Both the position numbers and the translations under genes were made by a program. Positions 1 through 9,267 of a stretch of 64,000 nt of DNA are shown here, piece after piece. Positions within the stretch are counted from its first letter, which is position 1. Each line of letters begins with the position of its first letter. The notes under the pieces were generated by a model, which worked only from the letters and a program-made list of their open reading frames with translations, was not told the DNA's origin and did not search any database. Origin of the DNA: Mogibacterium sp. GTDB taxonomy: Bacteria > Bacillota > Clostridia > Peptostreptococcales > Anaerovoracaceae. The stretch covers positions 124,001 through 188,000 of the forward strand of contig JAFWGQ010000014.1 of NCBI GenBank assembly GCA_017512365.1, written 5' to 3'.

Positions 1-1
1 C

Positions 2-1348
2 GGACTCGGATACGCGCCGGCTTCGGGGCACGCTCTCGTGGATCATCTCAGAAGCGAAGGCGTTAACGATGAGGACATGATCAGGCTGGGGCTGGCAAAC
101 AGCGGCAAAGGCGGCCTGTATGATAAATTCAGAGACAGGGTGATGTTCCCGATCATAAGCACTCAGGACAAGGTGATCGGCTTCGGCGGACGCGCAATAG
201 GCGATTACAAGCCAAAATATCTGAATTCGCCCGAAAGCGAGATATTCCTCAAGAAGAACAACCTGTTCGGCCTTAATCTGACTAAGAAGGAGATAGACAG
301 GGAGCAGAGAGCGATCATAGTCGAGGGATACATGGACATGATCTCCCTGTATCAGAACGGAGTGAAGAACGCCGCCGCGTCGCTCGGAACGGCGCTTACA
401 CCTAACCAGGCGAGGCTGCTGTGCAGATACTCCAGAAATATCGTACTGTCGTACGATTCCGATGCTGCCGGCATCAACGCCGCGCTCAGAGGGATAGATG
501 TCATAAGCGCAGCGGGCGGCAAACCGAGAGTGCTGACGGTAACGGACGGCAAGGATCCGGATGATTTCATAAAAGCTCACGGCAAAGACGCCTTCATGAA
601 GCTGGTCGATGACGCTGTGCCCGCGACTGATTACAAGCTCGCTCTTGCAAAACGCGGCCTGGATCTTGAAGACGACAGGGACGTGCTCGAATATGTAGAA
701 AAGGTCGTTCCGGTACTCGCGCAGCTCGGTCCTGTAGAGCTCGACATCTACACCAGGAAGCTCTCGGAGGAGCTCGGGATATCCGGTCAGGCGATAAGCA
801 TGGCAGTTCAGACCGGCGGCAGAGACCGGCGTTCCGGAGACAGGCAGTCGGAACTCAGAAACGAGAGGGCGGTCAGAGAAACGGCAAAGAAGTCTCCGGA
901 TACGGGATATTATGAAAGGCTTGAGACGGCGTTCGTCATACTGGCGATGCATGATCCGAGATACATAAAGCGCTTCAGGGAAGACGGCATCGAATTCAGA
1001 GGCGCGCTTACGAATAAGATATTGCTCGTTGAAGAGTCGATCTGCGCGAATGACGCAAAGGCGGCCCACGGGATAGAAAAGGAAAAGATATTCGAAGCGC
1101 TCGATCCTGATGAAGAAGCCGTGTTCGCGAAGCAGCTTGCATCGATACAGACAGGACCCGACGATGAGGCCTTCTACAGAGAGACGAAGGCAGGGTATCT
1201 GCAGGGAAGATACAGGGACGAAAAGACGGAGATCACGAACAACATAGCGGTCGCCGAAAAAATGGGCAGGACCGATGAAGTCGAAAGGCTCGCGGCCCGT
1301 CTGATCGAACTCGATGAACTCATCAGGAACACAATGGAGGAGAGATAA
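2..1348 (+). CDS. dnaG: DNA primase DnaG, C-terminal part (5' end outside window)
   Basis: Synthesises RNA primers at the replication fork. The reading frame is open from base 2 and already matches primase (GLGYAP at the very start), so the gene begins upstream of the window and the GTG at 38 is only an internal valine. The TOPRIM catalytic core is visible: EGYMD with the catalytic Glu at 315-330, SLGTALT near 375-395, DSDAAG near 457-475 and KDPDDF near 553-570. The remaining residues form the helicase-interacting C-terminal region, which is divergent as usual. The zinc-finger N-terminus is not in the window. The stop codon overlaps the rpoD start by one base (TAATG), the classic macromolecular-synthesis operon order. 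Confidence 0.95.
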   Translation, partial: GLGYAPASGHALVDHLRSEGVNDEDMIRLGLANSGKGGLYDKFRDRVMFPIISTQDKVIGFGGRAIGDYKPKYLNSPESEIFLKKNNLFGLNLTKKEIDREQRAIIVEGYMDMISLYQNGVKNAAASLGTALTPNQARLLCRYSRNIVLSYDSDAAGINAALRGIDVISAAGGKPRVLTVTDGKDPDDFIKAHGKDAFMKLVDDAVPATDYKLALAKRGLDLEDDRDVLEYVEKVVPVLAQLGPVELDIYTRKLSEELGISGQAISMAVQTGGRDRRSGDRQSELRNERAVRETAKKSPDTGYYERLETAFVILAMHDPRYIKRFREDGIEFRGALTNKILLVEESICANDAKAAHGIEKEKIFEALDPDEEAVFAKQLASIQTGPDDEAFYRETKAGYLQGRYRDEKTEITNNIAVAEKMGRTDEVERLAARLIELDELIRNTMEER

Positions 1349-2598
1349 TGCCTGAAGATGTAAAGAATTCAATCAAGGAAATGGACAGCATCTATGATGA
1401 CGATGAGAAGGAAGTCAGGAACGTAGTTTCCAGGACCGAGGAACTCGCCAACTCGATAGTCGAGACGGCCAAGCTCACCGGAAATGAAGTCACATATTCC
1501 GAGATCAACGCGATACTTTCGGATGTGACTCTCGACAAGGACACTCTCGAGGAGATATATGATCTTGTCGAGAGCAAGAACGTCAGCATCATGGAGACGA
1601 GGGAACCGACCTCCATCGAACTCGAGGATGAAGACGTCGATGACGATGAGATACTCGAGATGGAGATGGAAGGCGATGATATCATCAACGATGAGGAAGA
1701 CGAAAAGAAGAGCGGAGTAATCATCAAATCGTCGGGCGAGATCGAGGTGACCGATGCGGCCAAGAACATCCCTACGGACGACCCTGTAAGGATGTACTTC
1801 AAGGAGATCGGCAAGGTGCCTCTGCTGACTGCGGAGGAGGAGCGCGAACTCGCCATCCGCATCGAGCAGGGCGACGAGGAGGCCAAAAAGAAGCTTTGCG
1901 AGTCAAACCTGAGACTCGTCGTATCCATCGCGAGAAGATACCTCAACAGAGGCCTTTCGTTCCTTGACCTCATCCAGGAGGGAAACCTCGGACTCATCAA
2001 GGCTGTCGAGAAATTCGATTATACGAAAGGATACAAGTTCAGCACATACGCGACATGGTGGATCAGACAGGCCATCACAAGGTCGATCGCAGACCAGGCC
2101 AGGACCATCCGCATCCCTGTGCACATGGTCGAGACAATAAACAAGCTGATCAGGATATCCAGACAGCTGCTCCAGGAGTACGGCAGAGAGCCTACCAGCG
2201 AGGAGATCGCCAAGGAGATGGGCATCTCCGTAGAAAAGGTCAGAGAGATCAAGAAGATCAGCCAGGATCCTGTATCGCTCGAGACGCCTATCGGCGAGGA
2301 AGAGGACAGCCACCTCGGGGACTTCATTCCTGATGAGGATATCCCTTCGCCTGTTGATGCCGCCGCGTATTCGATGCTGCAGAAGCAGCTCAGGGAGGTG
2401 CTGGATACTCTGAGCGAGAGGGAAAAGAAGGTCCTTATCCTCAGATTCGGACTCGACGACGGACGTCCGCGCACTCTCGAAGAGGTAGGCAGGGAATTCA
2501 ACGTTACGCGTGAGAGGATACGTCAGATCGAGGCAAAGGCTCTGAGAAAGCTCAGACACCCGAGCCGCAGCAAGAAGCTCAAGGATTACCTCGAATAA
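1348..2598 (+). CDS. rpoD: RNA polymerase primary sigma factor RpoD (SigA)
   Basis: Housekeeping sigma-70 factor that directs RNA polymerase to -35/-10 promoters. The 416-residue protein has an acidic N-terminal region 1.1 and linker (residues about 75-125, rich in Asp/Glu), region 1.2 ([12 protein letters not shown]), region 2 with the -10-binding stretch ([15 protein letters not shown]), region 3, and region 4 with the -35-binding helix-turn-helix ending in [19 protein letters not shown]. The length is typical for Bacillota SigA. Translation is coupled to dnaG (one-base overlap) and to trmK (TAATG at 2596-2600). The promoters noted elsewhere in this window fit its TTGACA/TATAAT specificity. 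Confidence 0.97.
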   Translation: MPEDVKNSIKEMDSIYDDDEKEVRNVVSRTEELANSIVETAKLTGNEVTYSEINAILSDVTLDKDTLEEIYDLVESKNVSIMETREPTSIELEDEDVDDDEILEMEMEGDDIINDEEDEKKSGVIIKSSGEIEVTDAAKNIPTDDPVRMYFKEIGKVPLLTAEEERELAIRIEQGDEEAKKKLCESNLRLVVSIARRYLNRGLSFLDLIQEGNLGLIKAVEKFDYTKGYKFSTYATWWIRQAITRSIADQARTIRIPVHMVETINKLIRISRQLLQEYGREPTSEEIAKEMGISVEKVREIKKISQDPVSLETPIGEEEDSHLGDFIPDEDIPSPVDAAAYSMLQKQLREVLDTLSEREKKVLILRFGLDDGRPRTLEEVGREFNVTRERIRQIEAKALRKLRHPSRSKKLKDYLE

Positions 2599-3326
2599 TG
2601 AGATTAAGCAAACGGATCCATGCGCTGGCCGGCAGCGTGATCAGAGGACATGCAGCAGCAGATATCGGGACGGATCACGGATACGTCCCGATGCTTTTGA
2701 TAAAGGGCGGCATCAGTCCCCGCGTTATAATGTCGGACATCTCCGAAGGATCGCTCTCAAAGGCCAGGGAGACGTTCAGACAGTGCGGCCTTATGGACAA
2801 AGTCAGCATCGATGACTTCAGGACCGGCGACGGCCTCGAGACTGTAGAGGCCGGAGAGGTGGATGAGATCATAATAGGCGGTCTCGGGGGCCATACCATA
2901 GTCGATATCCTGAGCGCCGATATCGAAAAGAGCCGGAGCTTCAAAAGGCTCATACTGCAGCCGAGAAAGCACTCGGGAACTCTCAGGTACTGGCTGTATG
3001 TGAACGGCTGGGATATCGAGCGCGAATACCTTGCGCCGGAAGGCAAATTCGTATGTGAGATAATCGCCGCCGTTCCGTCGGAGGAGGAATGCAGGGAGCC
3101 TGAGTTCGAATATGCTGATATCAGGTGGAAGTATCCGGAATATCTTGTGGATATAGATCCGGAACTTGCTCTGAAAAGGATAGAGTGGAAGAAGAACAGC
3201 ATCGCCGAACAGATAGAAAACCTGTACAACGCTGAGACAGACAACAGCGAAAGGATCAAACCTCTGCACAGGGACTATCTGTATCTCAGGGATCTTGCAA
3301 ATTTATCCTTGAAATTGCATCGATGA
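2598..3326 (+). CDS. trmK: tRNA (adenine(22)-N(1))-methyltransferase TrmK
   Basis: SAM-dependent enzyme that methylates N1 of A22 in the D-loop region of tRNAs. The 242-residue protein begins with the family signature LSKRIHALA and has the SAM-binding motif DIGTDHGYVP at about residues 22-31, followed by SDIS and the glycine-rich GGLGG motif, with the characteristic LQPRKHSG stretch. The C-terminal third is helical and charged (coiled-coil-like), as in known TrmK. It follows rpoD directly with a one-base overlap, the same order as in Bacillus. The usual next gene of the yqfN/yqfO pair is not present; RNase P RNA follows instead. Confidence 0.92.
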   Translation: MRLSKRIHALAGSVIRGHAAADIGTDHGYVPMLLIKGGISPRVIMSDISEGSLSKARETFRQCGLMDKVSIDDFRTGDGLETVEAGEVDEIIIGGLGGHTIVDILSADIEKSRSFKRLILQPRKHSGTLRYWLYVNGWDIEREYLAPEGKFVCEIIAAVPSEEECREPEFEYADIRWKYPEYLVDIDPELALKRIEWKKNSIAEQIENLYNAETDNSERIKPLHRDYLYLRDLANLSLKLHR

Positions 3327-3345
3327 TGATTATAATAAGCAAAGC

Positions 3346-3690
3346 GTTTGGGCAGACCAGATGATCGCGTGCACATGCATGAGGAAAGTCCGGGCTCCGC
3401 AGGGCAGGGATGACGGATAACGTCCGCCGCAGGCAACTGTAGGGAAAGTGCAACAGAAACATACCGCCGAAACGGGTAATGCCGTGGCAAGGTTGAAATG
3501 GTGAGGCAAGAGCTCACCGGCGTCATGGAGACATGACGGCCGTGTAAACCCCATCCGGAGCAAGACTAAGTAGGGCATCTTGTGGTGCGGCCCGTACCCG
3601 CCCGAAGGTAAGTCGCTAGAGGCTGCAGGCAACTGCAGTCCCAGATGGATGATCGTCCAATACAGAACCCGGCTTACGGTCTGCCCAAAT
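3346..3690 (+). ncRNA. rnpB: RNase P RNA (catalytic RNA subunit)
   Basis: Ribozyme that removes 5' leaders from tRNA precursors. The terminal P1 helix is explicit: 3347-3358 (TTTGGGCAGACC) pairs perfectly with 3678-3689. The universally conserved blocks are present: GAGGAAAGTCCGGGCTCC after P1/P2 (about 3380), the CAACAGAAACATACCGCC region (about 3450), GGTAAGTCG in the lower half, and the 3' ACAGAACCCGGCTTAC block (about 3662-3677). The length of about 345 nt fits a bacterial RNase P RNA; I lean to type A but did not fold it fully. It occupies the whole gap between trmK and the activase gene and ends only about 22 bases before the next start codon, so there is little room for an independent terminator. 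Confidence 0.96.
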
Positions 3691-3712
3691 TTGTTCAACG
3701 AAGAGGATATTT

Positions 3713-6700
3713 ATGCTGAGATTAGGGATAGACGTAGGATCGACTACAGTCAAACTCGTTCTCATGGATGAGAAGGGCAGGATCGTATACTCGAAGTACG
3801 AAAGACACATGTCCAACGTATTCGAAAAAGCCGACCAGCTCATCAGAGAGCTGAGAGACGAAAAAGGCAGCATCTCCGTCAGGCCTGTTATAACCGGGTC
3901 CGGCGGTCTTTCGCTTGCTGATCTTCTGGGGATACGTTTCGAACAGGAAGTGATAGCATGCAGCAGGGCCGTCGAGGAGCTGATACCTCAGACCGATGTC
4001 GCGATCGAACTCGGAGGCGAGGACGCCAAGATCACCTTCTACGGACAGACGGTCGAGCAGAGGATGAACGGCACCTGCGCCGGAGGCACCGGAGCTTTCA
4101 TCGATCAGATGGCCGTTCTGCTCAACACAGATGCGGGCGGCCTGAACGAGGCTGCCAAAGATCACGGGATGATCTATCCGATAGCGTCGCGCTGCGGGGT
4201 CTTCGCCAAGACCGACATCCAGCCTCTCATCAATGACGGCGCCAGGACCGCCGACATAGCGGCCTCGATATTCCAGGCAGTAGTGAACCAGATGATATCC
4301 GGCCTTGCCTGCGGGCACCCTATAAAGGGCAATGTCGCCTTCCTCGGAGGGCCGCTCGAGTACCTTTCCGAGCTCAGAGAGAGATTCATCGAAACGCTTT
4401 CTCTCAAAGAAGAGAATGTCATATTCCCGGAGAACGCAAAATACTTCGTTGCCATCGGAGCAGCCTATCTGGCGGAAAAGTCCGGACCGGCGGAACTCGA
4501 TGCCCTCATCGAACGTCTTGACGATGCTTCTCCTGACGATATCACGGACACGAAGTACATGAGGCCTCTGTTCCATGACGATAAAGAACTCCTGGAGTTC
4601 AGGGAGCGCCACGCAAAGGACAGGATTGCGAGGGGAGACATATCCGCGGCGTCGGGCCCGGTATTCCTCGGCATCGACGCGGGTTCGACGACCACGAAGG
4701 CCGCACTCATCAACAGAGACAAGGAACTCATTTACGAGCATTACAGCAACAACGAAGGCGATCCGCTCGAGGTCGTGAGACAGGTCCTCACGGAGATATA
4801 TTCTCAGCTTCCTTCGGATGCGTACATCGGCAGGTCTGTAGTCACAGGCTACGGAGAGGGACTCGTGCAGGCTGCATACAGCATAGATGCAGGAGAGATC
4901 GAGACGATGGCGCATTATAAGGCCGCGAAGCAGTTCCTGCCTGAGGTCAGCTTCATACTCGACATAGGCGGGCAGGACATGAAATGCATGCAGATACACG
5001 ACGGAGCCATCAGCAGCATCATGCTGAATGAGGCGTGTTCGTCGGGCTGCGGATCGTTCATCGAGACGTACGCGAAGTCGGTGAACATGAGCGTTCCCGA
5101 GTTCGCCGAGGAGGCGCTGAAGTCGCAGAAGCCTGTCGACCTCGGCACAAGGTGCACGGTATTCATGAACTCCAAGGTCAAGCAGGCCCAGAAGGAAGGC
5201 TCATCCATAGCAGACATCTCGGCGGGACTTTCGTATTCGGTCATAAAGAACGCTCTCTACAAGGTAATAAAGCTCAGGAACACCTCAGATACCGGACCGA
5301 ATGTCGTTGTCCAGGGCGGCACCTTCCTTAACGAGGCCGTTCTGAGAAGCCTTGAGATAATACTCGAAAAGGATGTCATCAGACCTGACATTTCCGGCCT
5401 GATGGGAGCTTTCGGGGCGGCTGTCATCGCCTGTGACGACTACAGGGAAGGAGAACGCTCTTCTGTTCTTCCTCTCGACAAGGTCGACAGCTTTACCGTA
5501 ACCACTTCGAGCGCCAGATGCGGCGGATGCGGCAACAACTGCCTGCTGACGATATCAAGATTTGCCGACGGGAGCAGATACATCACGGGCAACAGATGCG
5601 AAAAGGGAGCCGGCGCTTCGGCAAAGAGATCGGATCTTCCGAATCTCTACAGGATAAAGGCGGAGCTTCTCTTCGACAGACCCGTTCTCAGTGAAAATGA
5701 TGCCTGGAGGGGCGTGATCGGCATCCCGAGAGTCCTGAACATGTACGAGAACTATCCGTTCTGGCACGCGTTCTTCACTCACCTCGGTTTCAGGATCGTG
5801 CTGAGCCCTCCTACCAGCAAGGACATGTACCAGAACGGCATGGACACGATATCTTCGGATACCGCGTGCTATCCGGCCAAGATCGTGCACGGACACATCA
5901 AGTGGCTGGTCGAAAACGGCGTAAAGAGGATATTCTATCCGTCGATAAATTACGAGGCCGTCGAGGACAGGACAGCGCCGAACCACTACAACTGTCCGGT
6001 GGTGGCGACATATCCGGAGGTCATCGACAAGAACATGGCGGACTACTTCTACGACAATGACGTGGAGTTCTACCATCCGTTCGTGCCTTATGACAACGAT
6101 GAAAGATTCGTACGCGAGATGACAAAATTCTTCTCAGGCACGCGTCAGGTCGATGTCAGCAACACCGAGAATGTCGTGGAGAGCTATCATCTCGGAAAAG
6201 ACGAGCGCGAATACAGTCTCTTTGATCTGGATACCGACATGACGGAGATCACACATGCTCTGGCCGCCGGCAGAAAAGCCCAGAAAGACTACAGAAGCAA
6301 AGTTACTAAGGCCGGAAACGACGCCATCCGCTACATGAGGGAATACGGACGGAAGGGGATAATCCTTTCAGGAAGACCTTATCATGTCGACCCGGAGATC
6401 AACCACGGCATAGACGAGCTCATCACCCAGCAGGGCATGGTCGTCCTTTCGGAGGATTCGGTGAGTTCGAAGATCAGCACCGCCAGACCCGTGCGGATAC
6501 TCGATCAGTGGGTATATCATTCGAGGCTTTACAAGGCTGCGATATTCGCGGGCCAGAACGATGATATAGAGGTCATACAGCTGAATTCGTTCGGCTGCGG
6601 TCTCGACGCTGTCACGACGGACGAGGTCGACGAGCTGCTGCAGCAGAACAACAAGCTGTACACCGTTCTCAAGATTGACGAGGGCGCGAATCTCGGAGCA

Positions 6701-8035
6701 GCCAGGATCAGGATAAGATCGCTCAAGGCGGCGCTGGAAGAAAGGGACAGGCTCGGCACAAAGCCGAACAGGATAAACATCCCTTACGTAAGGGAGATAT
6801 TCACAAAAAAGATGCGCATGGACGGATACACCCTCCTGATACCGCAGATGTCGCCGATACACTTCCAGTACTTTGAGCCTATACTGCGAAAGGCGGGATA
6901 CAACGGCGTGCTGCTTCCTGCGGTGACGAAGGAATCCGAAGAAGAAGGCCTGAGATACGTGAACAACGACGCATGCTATCCTACGATAGTCACGCTCGGT
7001 CAGATCATATACGCGCTCAAGTCGGGAGAGTATGACCTCGACAGGACCGCCGTATTCATGTCGCAGACCGGAGGCGGCTGCAGGGCGAGCAATTACGTCG
7101 CGCTTCTGAGAAAGGCCCTCAAGGACCTCGGGATGGAGCAGGTGCCTGTCATATCCTTCAACATGGTCGGGCTCGAAAAGAACCCGGGCTTCAGGCTCAC
7201 GGTAAGCCTTCTCAGAAAGATGGTGTTCGCTTCTCTGTACGGCGATCTGATGATGAAGTGTCTGTACAGGACGAGACCGTACGAGATCGAAAAAGGCTCG
7301 GCGCAGGCTCTGATGGACTCATGGTTCGACCGGATAATCGACAACTGCATCGATCTCAGCAGGAAGACCTTCGTCAGAAACATGAACGCCATAGTCACGG
7401 ACTTCGACGTTCTTCCGATACACGAGGACATGGTCAAGCCGAGGGTCGGAGTCGTCGGAGAGATACTCGTAAAGTACCATCCGAACGCCAACAACAATCT
7501 GGTCGAGACGATCGAAGAGGAGGGCGGAGAGGCCGTGGTGCCTTCGTTCATCGACTTCTTTGAGTACGGCTTCCTCAACAAGATATACAACTACAATAAT
7601 CTGTCCGGAACATATAAGGACATGATCATAAACCGCGCGGGTATCGAGTTCATCGAGCATTACAGAAAGTATGTGAGAGAAGCCTGCGCGAAGAGCAAAA
7701 GATTCATGCCAGATCACAAGATCGAGGAGACCGCCGCAAATGCCGAGAGGTTCATCTCGGTGGGCAACCAGTGCGGCGAGGGGTGGCTGCTGACCGGAGA
7801 GATGGTTGACCTGATCGACGACGGGGTCAAGAACATACTCTGCCTCCAGCCGTTCGCGTGTCTGCCTAACCATGTCGCGGGCAAGGGAATGCTGAAAGCG
7901 CTGAGGCAGTATGATGCAAAAGCGAACATCGTCGCGATCGACTACGATCCGGGCGCTTCGACAGTAAATCAGCTGAACCGTATCAAGCTGATGATGTCCA
8001 CTGCCTTCAAGAATCTTGAAGATACGAAGGCATAG
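3713..8035 (+). CDS. Giant acyl-CoA dehydratase activase-like protein (two BadF/HgdC ASKHA domains plus HgdB/C-type region)
   Basis: 1440-residue protein of the family related to activators of 2-hydroxyacyl-CoA dehydratases, which use ATP to push a single electron onto the dehydratase. Two activase modules are visible. The first begins at residue 3 (RLGIDVGSTTVK) with cluster-type cysteines near 122 (TCAGGTGAF) and 161 (SRCGVFAKTD). The second begins near 319 (GIDAGSTTTK) with cysteines near 441 (CSSGCGSF) and 480 (TRCTVFMNS). A Cys-rich spot follows near 603 (CGGCGNNC), then a DUF2229-like region and a dehydratase-like C-terminus (TGGGCRASNY near 1122). The substrate is unknown: these large stand-alone versions are common in anaerobes but no separate dehydratase subunits are adjacent. 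It probably acts in the cytosol as an iron-sulfur reductase/activase. RBS GAAGAGG precedes ATG 3713. Confidence 0.85.
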   Translation: MLRLGIDVGSTTVKLVLMDEKGRIVYSKYERHMSNVFEKADQLIRELRDEKGSISVRPVITGSGGLSLADLLGIRFEQEVIACSRAVEELIPQTDVAIELGGEDAKITFYGQTVEQRMNGTCAGGTGAFIDQMAVLLNTDAGGLNEAAKDHGMIYPIASRCGVFAKTDIQPLINDGARTADIAASIFQAVVNQMISGLACGHPIKGNVAFLGGPLEYLSELRERFIETLSLKEENVIFPENAKYFVAIGAAYLAEKSGPAELDALIERLDDASPDDITDTKYMRPLFHDDKELLEFRERHAKDRIARGDISAASGPVFLGIDAGSTTTKAALINRDKELIYEHYSNNEGDPLEVVRQVLTEIYSQLPSDAYIGRSVVTGYGEGLVQAAYSIDAGEIETMAHYKAAKQFLPEVSFILDIGGQDMKCMQIHDGAISSIMLNEACSSGCGSFIETYAKSVNMSVPEFAEEALKSQKPVDLGTRCTVFMNSKVKQAQKEGSSIADISAGLSYSVIKNALYKVIKLRNTSDTGPNVVVQGGTFLNEAVLRSLEIILEKDVIRPDISGLMGAFGAAVIACDDYREGERSSVLPLDKVDSFTVTTSSARCGGCGNNCLLTISRFADGSRYITGNRCEKGAGASAKRSDLPNLYRIKAELLFDRPVLSENDAWRGVIGIPRVLNMYENYPFWHAFFTHLGFRIVLSPPTSKDMYQNGMDTISSDTACYPAKIVHGHIKWLVENGVKRIFYPSINYEAVEDRTAPNHYNCPVVATYPEVIDKNMADYFYDNDVEFYHPFVPYDNDERFVREMTKFFSGTRQVDVSNTENVVESYHLGKDEREYSLFDLDTDMTEITHALAAGRKAQKDYRSKVTKAGNDAIRYMREYGRKGIILSGRPYHVDPEINHGIDELITQQGMVVLSEDSVSSKISTARPVRILDQWVYHSRLYKAAIFAGQNDDIEVIQLNSFGCGLDAVTTDEVDELLQQNNKLYTVLKIDEGANLGAARIRIRSLKAALEERDRLGTKPNRINIPYVREIFTKKMRMDGYTLLIPQMSPIHFQYFEPILRKAGYNGVLLPAVTKESEEEGLRYVNNDACYPTIVTLGQIIYALKSGEYDLDRTAVFMSQTGGGCRASNYVALLRKALKDLGMEQVPVISFNMVGLEKNPGFRLTVSLLRKMVFASLYGDLMMKCLYRTRPYEIEKGSAQALMDSWFDRIIDNCIDLSRKTFVRNMNAIVTDFDVLPIHEDMVKPRVGVVGEILVKYHPNANNNLVETIEEEGGEAVVPSFIDFFEYGFLNKIYNYNNLSGTYKDMIINRAGIEFIEHYRKYVREACAKSKRFMPDHKIEETAANAERFISVGNQCGEGWLLTGEMVDLIDDGVKNILCLQPFACLPNHVAGKGMLKALRQYDAKANIVAIDYDPGASTVNQLNRIKLMMSTAFKNLEDTKA

Positions 8036-8089
8036 TAGTATTATTTGAATGTATACGAAAGAGATATCACATAAAGGAGGTGGCTGCCA

Positions 8090-8809
8090 ATGGGCAGGCA
8101 TGGAACGATAGCAAACAGAAAATCAGCACAGGATTCGAAGAGAGCCGCGATGTTCACCAAGTATTCGAGACAGATCATCGTAGCGGCGAAGGCCGGAGGC
8201 GATCCTGAGTTCAATCCTTCGCTCAGAGTGGCGATCGACAAGGCAAAAGCCATAGGCATGCCTAACGACAATATCAACAGAGCGATAAAGAAGGGCACGG
8301 GCGAACTCGGCGGAGAGTCGTATGAAGAACTTCAGTTCGAGGGATACGGACCAAGCGGCGTAGCTGTGATAGTGGAAGCTCTTACCGACAACAAGAACAG
8401 GACGGCGTCCTTCGTCAGATCTGTATTCGACAAGAACGGCGGCAACCTCGGCACTCCGGGCTGCGTATCCTACATGTTCAGCCGCAAGGGAGTAGTCATC
8501 ATCGATTCGGAAGACCTCGATGAAGATGAGGTAATGATGGTGGCCCTCGATGCCGGCGCAGATGACATGATCGTGAACGATGACAACTTCGAGATCAGGA
8601 CGGAGCCGTCTGTATTCAATGATGTGCATCAGGCGATAAAGGACGCCGGCTATGAGATCTTCGAAGCTGAGATCGAACAGATCCCTTCGATGGAGGCGAA
8701 AGTTGAAGACGAAGCCGCGGTCAAGTCGTTGACCAAGCTGATCACCAGCCTTGAGGACAACGATGATGTCCAGAAGGTATACTTCAATTGCGACCTCGAA
8801 CTTGACTGA
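8090..8809 (+). CDS. YebC/PmpR family protein
   Basis: 239-residue member of the YebC/PmpR family (TACO1-like). Members have been described as DNA-binding regulators and, more recently, as ribosome-associated translation factors that relieve stalling. The diagnostic N-terminus MGRHGTIANRK and the internal block SLRVAIDKAKAIGMPNDNI are present, as is the acidic middle domain (LDEDEVMMVALDAGADD). The length is normal. A strong ribosome binding site AAAGGAGGT (about 8071-8079) sits 10 bases before the ATG. It is free-standing: an intergenic leader separates it from the activase gene and a structured RNA follows it. Both strands of knowledge about function (transcription versus translation) remain possible for this copy. 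Confidence 0.93.
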   Translation: MGRHGTIANRKSAQDSKRAAMFTKYSRQIIVAAKAGGDPEFNPSLRVAIDKAKAIGMPNDNINRAIKKGTGELGGESYEELQFEGYGPSGVAVIVEALTDNKNRTASFVRSVFDKNGGNLGTPGCVSYMFSRKGVVIIDSEDLDEDEVMMVALDAGADDMIVNDDNFEIRTEPSVFNDVHQAIKDAGYEIFEAEIEQIPSMEAKVEDEAAVKSLTKLITSLEDNDDVQKVYFNCDLELD

Positions 8810-8830
8810 TATCAAATTCCTGGAATATGC

Positions 8831-8981
8831 GTCAAAGTCTTCTTAATTGAACCTACACATACTTAAAGGGATTCCGATGCGGAAGCATTATGTAAAGCCT
8901 CCGGAGAGTGGACTACAGAAGCCAGGCTCAGGAAGTACCCACCTTATCATGATACGATAGGGCGTCAATTAAAGGCTTGAC
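8831..8981 (+). ncRNA. ssrS: Candidate 6S RNA (RNA polymerase regulator)
   Basis: The gap after yebC folds into the 6S shape, a long rod with a central bubble that mimics open promoter DNA. The closing stem has 17 pairs: 8831-8833 with 8979-8981, 8835-8841 with 8972-8978 and 8844-8850 with 8965-8971. The central bubble is 8851-8867 on the 5' side and 8941-8964 on the 3' side. An upper stem pairs 8868-8870 with 8938-8940 and 8872-8875 with 8931-8934, and an apical stem pairs 8896-8900 with 8924-8928. A possible -35 (TTGACT, 8802-8807) lies upstream within the yebC end. I identified it from structure and general sequence flavour, not by a covariance-model search; another structured RNA cannot be excluded. 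Confidence 0.7.
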
Positions 8982-9006
8982 GGTATTTCGGGATTTTTTT
9001 AGTAAA

Positions 9007-9267
9007 ATGAACAGAGAACAGAAAGAAAAACAGATTAGAAAAGAAGCGGGAGCCACTCTCATATTATTCGCTGCATGCTTTGTGTGGAACGTCGGCTTCG
9101 CCTACGGTCTGTCCGGAACAGGCATCAGGGTCTTCGGACTTCCGCTGTGGTGGCTCGTAAGCACGCCCGGAATGTTCATCTTAGCTCTTGCGGGAGTGGT
9201 TTTTTTGCTTAAGAAGGTCTTCAGGGACATCAGCCTGACGGATGAGGAAGGAGGCGGCGATGAGTAA
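9007..9267 (+). CDS. yhdT: YhdT family small membrane protein (PanF partner)
   Basis: About 86 residues with two transmembrane helices (about residues 14-34 and 48-70) and a basic N-terminus; the sequence pattern WNVGFAYGLSG is typical of YhdT/DUF997 proteins, which are encoded directly upstream of the pantothenate symporter gene panF in many bacteria. A TTG at 8977 would extend the protein by ten residues but lies inside the 6S RNA closing stem, so I prefer ATG 9007, although its ribosome binding site is weak. The gene overlaps panF by 8 bases. Its exact role is unknown; by context it is an accessory factor for pantothenate uptake. Confidence 0.78.
   Translation: MNREQKEKQIRKEAGATLILFAACFVWNVGFAYGLSGTGIRVFGLPLWWLVSTPGMFILALAGVVFLLKKVFRDISLTDEEGGGDE

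Noticed and set aside
3722-4999. Long minus-strand open frame (425 codons) opposite the activase gene
   Set aside because: It is antisense to a clearly conserved protein and has no family features; the GC-rich codon pattern of the plus-strand gene keeps the opposite frame open. The same applies to long minus-strand frames at 10316-11458, 20469-21590 and 31634-33106.
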